Origin: an uncultured Phocaeicola sp.
Lineage (GTDB): Bacteria; Bacteroidota; Bacteroidia; Bacteroidales; Bacteroidaceae
Reading direction: 5' to 3'
Length of the DNA: 48,288 bases
Assembly (NCBI GenBank): GCA_944320605.1
Contig: CALUIE010000012.1
Location: forward strand, 1 to 48,288
This document shows, piece after piece, positions 7,757-16,038 of this stretch. The position numbers were made by a program, and so were the translations under genes. The notes beneath the pieces were generated by a model. It saw only the letters and a list, made by a program, of their open reading frames with translations. It was not told the origin of the DNA and made no database searches. Each line of letters starts with the position of its first letter. The first letter of the stretch is position 1.

Positions 7757-9946
7757 TTATCTTATAAACAACAGTTCTCTATACTTAGGAAGTGTCCACA
7801 TACGGTCGTCAACCATCAGTTCCAGCTGATCAATATGGTAGCGTATTTCTTCCAGCATAGGAGCAATCTTGTCATGGTAAGCGATTGCCCTCTCACGGAT
7901 AGATTCAATTCTGTTTGCTACCCTTCTTGCCTCAACCATAGCATCAACATTTTCCTTGATATAGGCAGTATGCTGGGCTATTTCTCTGATGATAGTTATA
8001 TTTTCGGCAGACAATTTTTTGTTTTCCTCATCACCGAATATAGACTTCATTTTATATACATTATCAAGCAATTTAGTCTGATATTCAGTAGCTACCGGAA
8101 CAACATGGTTCATAACCAAATCGCCAAGTACACGAGCTTCTATCTGTATCTTCTTGACATACATTTCCCATTTAACCTCGTTACGGGCCTCAAGCTCCTT
8201 GCGGTTCATTACACCTGTCGATTCAAACATCTTGATAGTTTCAGGTTTCATGTAATTGTCGAAAATCAACGGACAGCTTGTCTCGCAATCAAGGCCACGA
8301 CGCTTGGCTTCTTCCTTCCATTCGTCGCTGTATCCGTTGCCGTCGAAGCGAATAGGCTTGCATATTTTAATATACTTGCGGATAGTCTGAAGTATAGCCG
8401 ACATCTTAGGCTCACCCTTCTCAATAAGTTCGTCAACCTCTTTCTTGAATATCATCAACTGTTCTGCAACTGCCGTGTTCAACGCTATCATTGCGCTTGC
8501 ACAGTTCGATTCAGAACCAGGAGCGCGGAATTCAAATCTGTTTCCTGTAAATGCGAACGGCGAAGTACGGTTACGGTCTGTATTATCTATCAGCAGTTCA
8601 GGAATCTGAGGAATGTCAAGTTTCAATCCCAATTTGTCGCTCAATGACATAAACTCGTCCGCCTTACTTTCTTCGATATGGTCGAGCACCTTGCTCAACT
8701 GTGAGCCAAGGAATGAAGAGATTATTGCAGGAGGTGCTTCGTGAGCTCCAAGACGGTGAGAGTTGGTCGCGCTCATGATTGAAGCCTTAAGCAAGCCGTT
8801 GTGATGATAAACGGCCATCAATGTATTTACCACGAATGTGATGAAACGGAGATTTTCTTCCGAAGTCTTGCCAGGAGCCATCAAAAGAACACCGGTATCA
8901 GTACCAAGCGACCAGTTATTGTGTTTACCGGAACCATTTACACCCTTGAAAGGTTTTTCGTGAAGCAACACTCTGAATCCGTGATTACGGGCAATCTTGC
9001 GCATGAGCGACATAACAAGCATGTTATGATCGACAGCCAGATTACATTCCTCGAATATTGGAGCAAGCTCGAACTGGTTTGGAGCAACCTCGTTGTGGCG
9101 TGTCTTGACCGGAATACCAAGTTCAAGCGACTGGATTTCCAAATCCTTCATAAATGCAGCCACACGTGTAGGGATAGCTCCGAAATAGTGGTCTTCAAGC
9201 TGCTGGTTCTTCGATGCTTCGTGTCCCATCAGCGTACGTCCTGTAAGCAACAGGTCTGGACGTGCGGCATACAGACCTTCATCAACAAGGAAATATTCCT
9301 GTTCCCATCCGAGATATGAATATACTTTCTTTACAGAAGGGTCAAAATAGTGTATTACGTCAAGCGCAGATTTTGTCACTGCATGTATAGATTTCAAAAG
9401 AGGTGCCTTATAATCAAGCGATTCACCTGTATATGCAATAAAGATAGTAGGAATACACAATGTATCGTCAACTACAAAAACAGGTGAAGACGGATCCCAT
9501 GCACTGTATCCTCGTGCTTCGAATGTATTACGGATACCTCCGTTAGGGAAAGACGAGCCGTCTGATTCCTGCTGAACAAGAAGTTTTCCTGAGAATTCTT
9601 CCAACATTCCTCCCTTTCCGTCATGTTCAACGAAAGCATCATGCTTTTCTGCAGTACCTTCAGTTAAAGGCTGGAACCAGTGAGTATAATGTGTTGCCCC
9701 AAGTTCTACCGCCCATTTTTTCATTCCTGCAGCGACCTCATTTGCTATGCTACGGTCCAATGTAGCACCATTGTCTATTACGTCTATAAGTTTTGTATAA
9801 ACCTTGCTTGGAAGATATTTAAACATCTTCTCGCGATTGAAGACATATTTGGCGAAATATTCACTCGGACGCTGTGAAGGCGATGGCACTTCCACGGGTT
9901 TCTTATGAAAAGCCTCTTCTACTACTTTAAATCTCAATTGTGACAT
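7757..9946 (-). CDS. glnN: Type III glutamine synthetase (GSIII)
   Basis: This 729-residue cytoplasmic enzyme makes glutamine from glutamate, ammonia and ATP. The length is that of the GSIII family typical of Bacteroidota, not the roughly 450 residues of GSI. Visible signatures are the N-terminal substrate region near ATHYTHWFQPLTEGTAEKHD, the glutamate/ATP-binding block RHNEVAPNQFELAP near residue 280, VNGSGKHNNWSLGTD near 335-350, and the NRTSPFAFTGNRFEFRAPGS block near 460. The gene starts 41 bp after dapL on the same strand. GSIII is often the main ammonia-assimilating glutamine synthetase in gut Bacteroidales. No nitrogen-control site was recognised upstream. Confidence 0.96.
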   Translation of the reverse strand: MSQLRFKVVEEAFHKKPVEVPSPSQRPSEYFAKYVFNREKMFKYLPSKVYTKLIDVIDNGATLDRSIANEVAAGMKKWAVELGATHYTHWFQPLTEGTAEKHDAFVEHDGKGGMLEEFSGKLLVQQESDGSSFPNGGIRNTFEARGYSAWDPSSPVFVVDDTLCIPTIFIAYTGESLDYKAPLLKSIHAVTKSALDVIHYFDPSVKKVYSYLGWEQEYFLVDEGLYAARPDLLLTGRTLMGHEASKNQQLEDHYFGAIPTRVAAFMKDLEIQSLELGIPVKTRHNEVAPNQFELAPIFEECNLAVDHNMLVMSLMRKIARNHGFRVLLHEKPFKGVNGSGKHNNWSLGTDTGVLLMAPGKTSEENLRFITFVVNTLMAVYHHNGLLKASIMSATNSHRLGAHEAPPAIISSFLGSQLSKVLDHIEESKADEFMSLSDKLGLKLDIPQIPELLIDNTDRNRTSPFAFTGNRFEFRAPGSESNCASAMIALNTAVAEQLMIFKKEVDELIEKGEPKMSAILQTIRKYIKICKPIRFDGNGYSDEWKEEAKRRGLDCETSCPLIFDNYMKPETIKMFESTGVMNRKELEARNEVKWEMYVKKIQIEARVLGDLVMNHVVPVATEYQTKLLDNVYKMKSIFGDEENKKLSAENITIIREIAQHTAYIKENVDAMVEARRVANRIESIRERAIAYHDKIAPMLEEIRYHIDQLELMVDDRMWTLPKYRELLFIR

Positions 9947-9987
9947 AATACCTAAGTTTCTATTTATTGGTTTTAATTATTTCTATA

Positions 9988-11217
9988 TTATATATTTCTA
10001 CATATTCTTTGTATTCCCTCCTTACATCTGTCTCTGTCTCCAAATGCTGTAAGGCGTATATACCCCTCACCACTTGGTCCGAAACCTATTCCTGGAGTAC
10101 TTACTACCTGTGCCTCATAAAGAAGTTTATCAAAAAATCCCCATGAAGTCATTCCTTTGGGAGCCTTTACCCATAAATACGGGGCATTTTCACCACCGTA
10201 TGCCTTTAAACCGATACTGGTCAATCCTTTTTTCATTATTTTGGCATTCTCCATGTAATAATCAACCATTGCCCTAACTTCTTCCCTACCTTTTGGTGTA
10301 TATATTGCTTCGGCACCACGCTGAGAAATGTATGAAGCTCCATTGAATTTCGTAGTCTGTCTCTTTAGCCACAGTTTGTTAAGCGAAATTCTCTCTCCCA
10401 TTAGTGTTGAAGCCGTAACTTCCTTAGGTACCACGGTATATCCGCATCTGATACCTGTAAAGCCCGCAGTCTTTGAGTAACTGCGAAATTCTATGGCTAC
10501 CTTCTTAGCACCTTTTATTTCGTAAATGGAATGTGGAATGTCAGGCTGACGAATGTACGCTTCGTATGCCGCATCAAATAATATAAGAGTATCGTTTTCA
10601 AGAGCATAATTAACCCATTTTTTCAACTCAGCTTTAGTAAGGGCTGTTCCTGTGGGATTATTAGGGAAACACAGATATACAATATCGACTCTTTGTTCCG
10701 GTATTGGAGGTATGAAATTGTTTTCCGGACTGCATGGCATATAAATGACGTTACTCCATCTGTATCCATCTTCAAGAGTTCCCGCGCGTCCGCAAGACAC
10801 ATTCGAATCAATATATGCCGGATATATCGGATCGGTAACTCCGATACTGTTGTCATGTCTGAGAATATCACCAAAATTTCCTGAATCTGTCTTAGCCCCG
10901 TCGTTTATGAATATTTCACTGTGTTCCAAAGAAATTCCCCTTGCGGCATAATCATGTTTGATAATGGCATCAATAAGAAAGCTATACCCCTGTTCCGGTC
11001 CGTAACCATGAAATGTTTCCACCTTAGCCTGATCGTCCAAAGCCTTGTGCATGGCATCCAAACATGATTGCGGTATAGGGCGAGTAACATCGCCAATACC
11101 CAAATTTATTATATCGGCCTTAGGATGGGTTACTTTGAAGGTATTCACCTTTTTTGCCAAGTCAGTAAACAAATAATTATCGGGTAATTTTAACAAATGT
11201 TCGTTGACTAATGCCAT
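9988..11217 (-). CDS. dapL: LL-diaminopimelate aminotransferase
   Basis: The protein has 409 residues and is a class I/II PLP aminotransferase. DapL converts tetrahydrodipicolinate directly to LL-diaminopimelate using glutamate, feeding lysine and peptidoglycan synthesis. Signatures are INLGIGDVTRPIP near residue 40, FINDGAKTDSGN near 105, YLCFPNNPTGTALTK near 183 and the PLP lysine in RSYSKTAGFTGIRCGYT near 250. The FNGASYISQRGAEA segment is typical of DapL over other aminotransferases. It is the first gene of a probable dapL-glnN-tspO run. Upstream at 11246-11253 the minus strand has TATTTTTG, a fair -7 element, without a clear -33 box. Confidence 0.95.
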   Translation of the reverse strand: MALVNEHLLKLPDNYLFTDLAKKVNTFKVTHPKADIINLGIGDVTRPIPQSCLDAMHKALDDQAKVETFHGYGPEQGYSFLIDAIIKHDYAARGISLEHSEIFINDGAKTDSGNFGDILRHDNSIGVTDPIYPAYIDSNVSCGRAGTLEDGYRWSNVIYMPCSPENNFIPPIPEQRVDIVYLCFPNNPTGTALTKAELKKWVNYALENDTLILFDAAYEAYIRQPDIPHSIYEIKGAKKVAIEFRSYSKTAGFTGIRCGYTVVPKEVTASTLMGERISLNKLWLKRQTTKFNGASYISQRGAEAIYTPKGREEVRAMVDYYMENAKIMKKGLTSIGLKAYGGENAPYLWVKAPKGMTSWGFFDKLLYEAQVVSTPGIGFGPSGEGYIRLTAFGDRDRCKEGIQRICRNI

Positions 11218-11387
11218 ATATCATCTCTTTTAGTCTATTTGGGTGCAAAAATACAAAAAAATGTCATTTATGAAATATAAAATCACGCTTTTGTATATCA
11301 TGTCACACATTTATTGATGTTTTTTTATCATTTTATCGTCTTCTATATTTTTCACACTTGATTTATATCAATCATTATTTTTTTTAA

Positions 11388-11395
11388 TACCTTTG
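11388..11395 (+). promoter_or_regulatory. Probable -7 element of the YitT-Crp operon
   Basis: TACCTTTG matches the Bacteroidota -7 consensus TAnnTTTG and lies about 50 bp before the YitT start. No good TTTG is found at the right distance upstream, so the call rests on one box. Confidence 0.4.
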
Positions 11396-11447
11396 TATCG
11401 GCTTAATTATATAAAATATTTTTAGAGTTATAATAAAATAGTGTCAA

Positions 11448-12335
11448 ATGAGTTCCGTGTTATCCATTACGAATAGACAGCAATTATTCAGAGAAATGAG
11501 AGATTATCTTTTAATTGCGTTAGGAATGATTATGTATGCTGTCGGTTGGACTGTTTTCTTATTGCCTAATAACCTGCCTTCAGGTGCAGTTCCCGGTATT
11601 GCCTCAGTGGTATATTGGGCAACCGGATTTCCGGTACAATACACTTATCTGCTAATAAACTTCGTATTGCTTTTATTGGCTTTGAAGATTTTAGGTCTTA
11701 AATTCTGCCTTAAAACAATTTTTGCCGTAGGTGTTTTAACTTTTTCCACACCGATATTCCAGCACTTTATAAAAGGCTCGCTCATCAACGACCAGCCTTT
11801 CATGGCATGTGTGCTTGGAGCATCTTTCTGCGGTGGAGGTATTGGCGTCGCTTTTTCCGCCAACGGAAGCACAGGAGGAACAGATATTATTGCCGCAATT
11901 ATAAATAAATATCGCGACATAACACTCGGAAGGGTTATTCTGATATGCGACGTTATAATAATATCATCAAGCTATTTTGTTCTGCACGACTGGGAAAAGG
12001 TTGTTTACGGATATGTAGTTCTGTTCATATCCAGCTTTGTACTTGACCAGGTGGTAAACAGCGCGCGCCAGTCCGTACAATTCTTTATAATATCGCAGAA
12101 ATATGAGGAAATAGGTAAAAGAATAAACAAAGACTTGCACCGTGGAGTAACATTCATAGATGGAGTGGGCTGTTATACTCACAATAACGTGAAAATGATG
12201 TTTGTATTGGCGAAAAAACGTGAGTCGAATACTATATTCCGTCTTATCAAGGATATTGACCCCAACGCTTTTGTCTCACAGAGTGCCGTAATCGGTGTTT
12301 TCGGTGAGGGTTTCGACAAAATCAAAATAAAATAA
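11448..12335 (+). CDS. YitT family membrane protein (DUF161/DUF2179)
   Basis: The protein has 295 residues. The N-terminal two-thirds has five or six hydrophobic segments, including ALGMIMYAVGWTVFLLPNN and the glycine-rich FSANGSTGGTDIIAAIINKY. The C-terminal roughly 90 residues form the soluble DUF2179 domain (RGVTFIDGVGCYTHNNVKMMF). The physiological role of the family is poorly defined. A Crp/Fnr-type regulator follows 21 bp downstream on the same strand, suggesting co-transcription. Confidence 0.88.
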   Translation: MSSVLSITNRQQLFREMRDYLLIALGMIMYAVGWTVFLLPNNLPSGAVPGIASVVYWATGFPVQYTYLLINFVLLLLALKILGLKFCLKTIFAVGVLTFSTPIFQHFIKGSLINDQPFMACVLGASFCGGGIGVAFSANGSTGGTDIIAAIINKYRDITLGRVILICDVIIISSSYFVLHDWEKVVYGYVVLFISSFVLDQVVNSARQSVQFFIISQKYEEIGKRINKDLHRGVTFIDGVGCYTHNNVKMMFVLAKKRESNTIFRLIKDIDPNAFVSQSAVIGVFGEGFDKIKIK

Positions 12336-12356
12336 AACTTTAATAATTACACGAAA

Positions 12357-12944
12357 ATGAATTCAAACATAGATATAGCAAAAAGAATAGCATCGTCATT
12401 AGACTGTACATTATCGAAAGATGTATTAAAGATATTTGCGGAAATTCTCATCCCTGAAAAATATAAAAAAGGAGAGCGTATTCTTGATGAGGGTCAAGTG
12501 TGCGATTCATTATATTTCATTGACAAGGGTATGACACGCCAGTTTTATTTCAAATACGATAAGGATCTAACCGAACACATCGGATATGAGGATTCCATAG
12601 TGGTTTGTCTGGAAAGTTATTTCAACGAAGAACCTACAAAACTGATGATTGAAACACTGGAACCGACCATAGCATGGAGAATAAAAAAACATGATATAGT
12701 GCATTTGGCTTCCATAAACAGTGAAATGGGAACTTTATACAGAAGGATTTTCGAAAAATCATTAATAACATCACAGCAAAAAGCTGATACACTCAGGTTT
12801 GAACCGGCAAACGAGAGATATGCCAAATTAATGCGGAGACATCCGGAAATATTAAAGAGGGCTCCTCTGATATACATAGCATCACTATTGCAGATGACTC
12901 CAGAGACATTGAGCCGCGTTCGTTCGGCCAGCCTTAATTCATAA
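12357..12944 (+). CDS. Crp/Fnr-family transcriptional regulator
   Basis: The protein has 195 residues. Residues about 25-120 make a cyclic-nucleotide-binding-type beta barrel (KKGERILDEGQVCDSLYFIDKG). The C-terminus has a short winged-helix reading RAPLIYIASLLQMTPETLSRVR, the recognition helix of the Crp_2 class. No FNR-type cysteine cluster is present, so oxygen sensing through an iron-sulfur cluster is unlikely. Short regulators of this type are abundant in Bacteroidota and mostly of unknown ligand. It is the last gene before a bidirectional terminator and follows the YitT gene closely. Confidence 0.88.
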   Translation: MNSNIDIAKRIASSLDCTLSKDVLKIFAEILIPEKYKKGERILDEGQVCDSLYFIDKGMTRQFYFKYDKDLTEHIGYEDSIVVCLESYFNEEPTKLMIETLEPTIAWRIKKHDIVHLASINSEMGTLYRRIFEKSLITSQQKADTLRFEPANERYAKLMRRHPEILKRAPLIYIASLLQMTPETLSRVRSASLNS

Positions 12945-12968
12945 CAGATTTATAAAACAAAATATTAA

Positions 12969-13013
12969 AGGCAGAAAGCACGACATAAAAAGTCTTTTGC
13001 TTCCTGCCTTTTT
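12969..13013. terminator. Bidirectional terminator between convergent genes
   Basis: AGGCAGAAAGCA (12969-12980) pairs with TGCTTCCTGCCT (12998-13009) with one mismatch, followed by T5. The hairpin separates the Crp/Fnr gene from the convergent outer membrane protein gene. Confidence 0.75.
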
Positions 13014-13031
13014 CTATTAACATTATGCAGA

Positions 13032-13667
13032 TTAGAAAATAACACCGACACGGAATCCGGCATTATTCTGTCCGTTTATCTCATCGGTCAAAGTATATGT
13101 CTTATTTGTTCCATAACTGTAATATCCTGCTATATGGAATCCCCAGTTTTTCGTCTTGCACGGATAGATATTAAATCCCAATTCCGGAGATACATATCCT
13201 CCCCATGCCTTGTCATACAGACCGTTAATGCCATAATAAGTAGTATTTCTGGCGAACATCGTTCCGGCTTTCAAACCTATATATGGCTCAAAATGCTTTC
13301 CGTTGTACAATTTATAGTTTGCCACGATACCAAAAGGCACTTGAAAAGCCGAACGTTGCTGGTCTGTAGTCAAACTCTCTGTTGGAGAAAGAGCCAATGT
13401 CTGTCTTTCAACATACTGATGATTTGAATGGAACGATGCAAATACACCTAAATTCCACCTTGGTGTTATATTATACTTCAATTCGTAATTCATACCCCAA
13501 CCACTGATCTTATCCGCATACCCGGTAGAAAATGGAGCGTTCATCTGCCAGTCTATCACTAAATCAAGATTACGCACATCCCATTGTGCTTTTGCCGTAA
13601 ACAATACTCCAAAAGCCACACAGCATAAAACAAGCGTTCTTCTGAACATCATATTTATTGTTTTCAT
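13032..13667 (-). CDS. Outer membrane beta-barrel protein
   Basis: The protein has 211 residues with a signal peptide ending near FTAKAQ. It then shows regular amphipathic beta strands and a C-terminal strand closing with FRVGVIF. It resembles small OmpW/OprF-like 8-stranded barrels of Bacteroidota with no assigned substrate. It is the last gene of a three-gene minus-strand group with a DUF4251 and a DUF4136 protein, 15 bp after the latter. All three are exported, which suggests a common envelope function, but none is known. Confidence 0.78.
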   Translation of the reverse strand: MKTINMMFRRTLVLCCVAFGVLFTAKAQWDVRNLDLVIDWQMNAPFSTGYADKISGWGMNYELKYNITPRWNLGVFASFHSNHQYVERQTLALSPTESLTTDQQRSAFQVPFGIVANYKLYNGKHFEPYIGLKAGTMFARNTTYYGINGLYDKAWGGYVSPELGFNIYPCKTKNWGFHIAGYYSYGTNKTYTLTDEINGQNNAGFRVGVIF

Positions 13668-13682
13668 TATCTGTACCTCCTA

Positions 13683-14309
13683 TTATTTGTTACATTTAAT
13701 ATATTCCGACTGTTTAAAAGCCTGTCCCACAGAATTGACAAGCAACTGCAAGTTATACATACCGCTATATTGAGCTCCCGAAGCGTTGGAACACCATATA
13801 ACCGGTATATTCTTACTTTCAGAATCGCCTGTTAAGTCAACCATTTCCATTACTAACGTATTGGTACTATAGGTATAAGTTACAGGATAAGGATAATACC
13901 ATCCTCCCCACCATGGGCCCCAATAACCATAATCCCACCATCCGCCAAAGTATCCTCCGGAAACTACCTGATAAGATTCATCAATATATGAGAGCTGTAT
14001 TCCCAAGTCTGCATTATCTTTATCTTCAGGATCAGTCAGACGAGTATAGCCTCGCTCGTTCATCTGGGACTCTACGGCATTTATAATCTTCATGGCATTT
14101 TCATCCTTCCAATAAATGGCCTTATGTCCACCTGCCTCCAAGATACTGTCCGGCAAAAAATAAGTTTTATATGTTCCAAAATCCACACTGCTGTCATAAT
14201 CCGTATATACTGCCAAATCTGCGTCTAACTCAGACATATCCGGATCTTTTTCGCATGAAACTGCCAACAAAGGCAAACAAATGTAAAATAGTAACTTTTT
14301 CATATTCAT
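13683..14309 (-). CDS. DUF4136 domain lipoprotein
   Basis: The protein has 208 residues with a lipoprotein signal peptide. The lipobox LLAVSC places the acylated cysteine near residue 19. The DUF4136 domain covers about residues 35-205, with DFGTYKTYFLPDS near its start. A run of Trp, Gly and Tyr residues (GGYFGGWWDYGYWGPWWGGW) marks a glycine/aromatic-rich loop that many Bacteroidota members share. Function is unknown; it is probably anchored to the outer membrane. The DUF4251 gene lies 16 bp upstream and a barrel protein gene 15 bp downstream. Confidence 0.82.
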   Translation of the reverse strand: MNMKKLLFYICLPLLAVSCEKDPDMSELDADLAVYTDYDSSVDFGTYKTYFLPDSILEAGGHKAIYWKDENAMKIINAVESQMNERGYTRLTDPEDKDNADLGIQLSYIDESYQVVSGGYFGGWWDYGYWGPWWGGWYYPYPVTYTYSTNTLVMEMVDLTGDSESKNIPVIWCSNASGAQYSGMYNLQLLVNSVGQAFKQSEYIKCNK

Positions 14310-14325
14310 TTTTATTTAAAGATTA

Positions 14326-14880
14326 TCATATAGAATTGCCTTTATAAACCCTGCTTTTTGACGAAGGAAGAATAACACCGCTTAATGTCATTTTATTAGA
14401 ATTAAAATTAGGATAGATGGTAACAGAAGCCCTGTTGTTACCTTCATACAATGTTATGTTCACCATTGCGGAAATTCCTGCTCCCATAACATTCATTGAG
14501 ATATTAATATTTCCTTTCTTGTCTTTTTTTGTTTCATAATTAGATATACTGCCGTCTAAAGTAATTCCCCCTAATCCGTTAGGACCGGATGCAGGAATAT
14601 TAAATGCTATCTGTACGACAGACTTATCACCTTTAACTGAAACAAAATTTGTATTGGAATTAACGAAAGCTGTCTGACCATATTTGAATTCCACTTTATC
14701 CGCTTCCAGCGTAAAGTCTCTATCAATTATGGCTTTTTCAGCCTGAACGAACATTATGCTATCAAGTTTTTCCTGAATAGCTTTCCTTTCAGCACTGGTC
14801 ATCTCTTCGGATGTCTGTGCATGTATGCTACTTGCCAATACAGGCATAAACAGCATTAATAGTGAAATAATGATTTTCAT
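14326..14880 (-). CDS. DUF4251 domain exported protein
   Basis: The protein has 184 residues with an N-terminal signal peptide ending near SIHAQ. The body matches the DUF4251 pattern: a short helix (SAERKAIQEKLDSIMF), then a beta-rich domain with the central GGITLDGSISNYETKKDKKG. This family is restricted mainly to Bacteroidota and has no known activity. It is the first gene of the probable DUF4251-DUF4136-barrel operon, and the three are spaced by 15-16 bp. Confidence 0.8.
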   Translation of the reverse strand: MKIIISLLMLFMPVLASSIHAQTSEEMTSAERKAIQEKLDSIMFVQAEKAIIDRDFTLEADKVEFKYGQTAFVNSNTNFVSVKGDKSVVQIAFNIPASGPNGLGGITLDGSISNYETKKDKKGNINISMNVMGAGISAMVNITLYEGNNRASVTIYPNFNSNKMTLSGVILPSSKSRVYKGNSI

Positions 14881-15040
14881 ATTCTATTTTCCTTTCTTTT
14901 TATCAACAGCAAAATTAGAATGAAAATCTTACCCTAAAAATGGATTTTTCCTATATGGTAATAGGGAAATGAGAATATTATTTAGGAACTTCTCCCCTGT
15001 AAGTTCCTTTTAAATCCTCATAAAGAAGAATTCAAGAATA

Positions 15041-15733
15041 TCAGTTCATATCTTTTTCCTTATATTCTTGAACCAAAGAAAGATAGTGTTTAATAAGATA
15101 ATTGTTTTTAAAACCTTCAGGAGCTTCTTCAATGATATCCTTCATCAAAGGTGTCAGAAAAGGATATGGCAATGAATTTCCTATCATAATAAACACACCC
15201 GGACCAAGTACATTACTATAATTAGTCTGAATAAAGTTTTTTATAAGATTGTCCATTTGAGATGAAACGGAAGTCCTTTGTCTGTCTATTTCAGCCTGCA
15301 CAGTATTTATGTCAACTCCATCCATAATCATACGACTTTCCTCCCTCTCCACCTCGTATGCCTTGTCGTCAATCGCTGTTTTATCTTCTATGAACTTATT
15401 AAAACTGTTATTAAGAGGAGTACCTTTTATAGAAATACCGACATTGTTTATCTCAATATTTATATTACCTTCTTCCAGAACAAGAGGCATAATACATTCC
15501 TCATCCATATATAAAGAAGCCAAAACAACAGAATCTATCTTACCTTCCATCTGGAAATAACCATGTATTACTTCTGCTGAATCAATATTGACAAGTTGAT
15601 CTCCGGACAGAACCTTAACAAACAACATCTTACCGTCAAGTCTTGAAACCGATGTGACACCGTCAATTTTAAATCTCTTACCGCAAGATGTCAAAGTAGT
15701 TATGAATAATAAGATAAAACAAAATCTAAACAT
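15041..15733 (-). CDS. DUF4369 domain lipoprotein
   Basis: The protein has 230 residues. The signal peptide ends with the lipobox TTLTSC, giving a lipid-anchored cysteine at residue 17. Residues about 25-120 fit DUF4369, the N-terminal domain often found ahead of thioredoxin-like (TlpA/ResA) domains in Bacteroidota. Here the protein stops without a CxxC thioredoxin domain, so it is either a domain-only version or a shortened relative. The last residues are charged (VQEYKEKDMN). A -7-like TACCTTTG lies upstream on the minus strand at 15760-15767. Confidence 0.75.
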   Translation of the reverse strand: MFRFCFILLFITTLTSCGKRFKIDGVTSVSRLDGKMLFVKVLSGDQLVNIDSAEVIHGYFQMEGKIDSVVLASLYMDEECIMPLVLEEGNINIEINNVGISIKGTPLNNSFNKFIEDKTAIDDKAYEVEREESRMIMDGVDINTVQAEIDRQRTSVSSQMDNLIKNFIQTNYSNVLGPGVFIMIGNSLPYPFLTPLMKDIIEEAPEGFKNNYLIKHYLSLVQEYKEKDMN

Positions 15734-15759
15734 ATAAATTAAAAGAAATTATTTCGATG

Positions 15760-15767
15760 CAAAGGTA
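15760..15767 (-). promoter_or_regulatory. Probable -7 element of the DUF4369 gene
   Basis: The plus-strand CAAAGGTA reads TACCTTTG on the minus strand, about 27 bp before the start codon. No clear TTTG at 19-21 nt upstream was found. It lies in the 305-bp gap 15734-16038, which otherwise holds only AT-rich sequence and the divergent element at 15929. Confidence 0.4.
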
Positions 15768-15928
15768 ACTCCTTTATCAGTAGTCATAAAAATTTTTATC
15801 ACAAATAATACTAAATACTTGACGATTATACATTTAAAAAAGATGAAAACCATAATATACCTACTCATTTTCATTACACAATGAATATTTTTATATCATA
15901 AAAACGAACTTAATTTGTCCTTAAATGT

Positions 15929-15936
15929 TATCTTTG
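15929..15936 (+). promoter_or_regulatory. Probable -7 element of the DPP7-DPP11 operon
   Basis: TATCTTTG fits TAnnTTTG. A start just downstream would leave a leader of about 95 nt before the ATG at 16039. A TTTG at 15914-15917 is too close to serve as the -33 box, so the assignment is tentative. Confidence 0.4.
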
Positions 15937-16038
15937 TATCCTATTTTGTGTTCATTGATTAAGGGATATGCGTATTTTCCTTTTCAATTGGTCACTTTTG
16001 AAAATTTTAAACAATAACAATTCAAAAACTATAGTCAA

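Noticed and set aside
7640-8647. Long open frame on the plus strand opposite the glutamine synthetase gene
   Set aside because: It is antisense to a well-conserved enzyme gene, and its translation is rich in Phe, His, Tyr and Ser with no recognisable domain.
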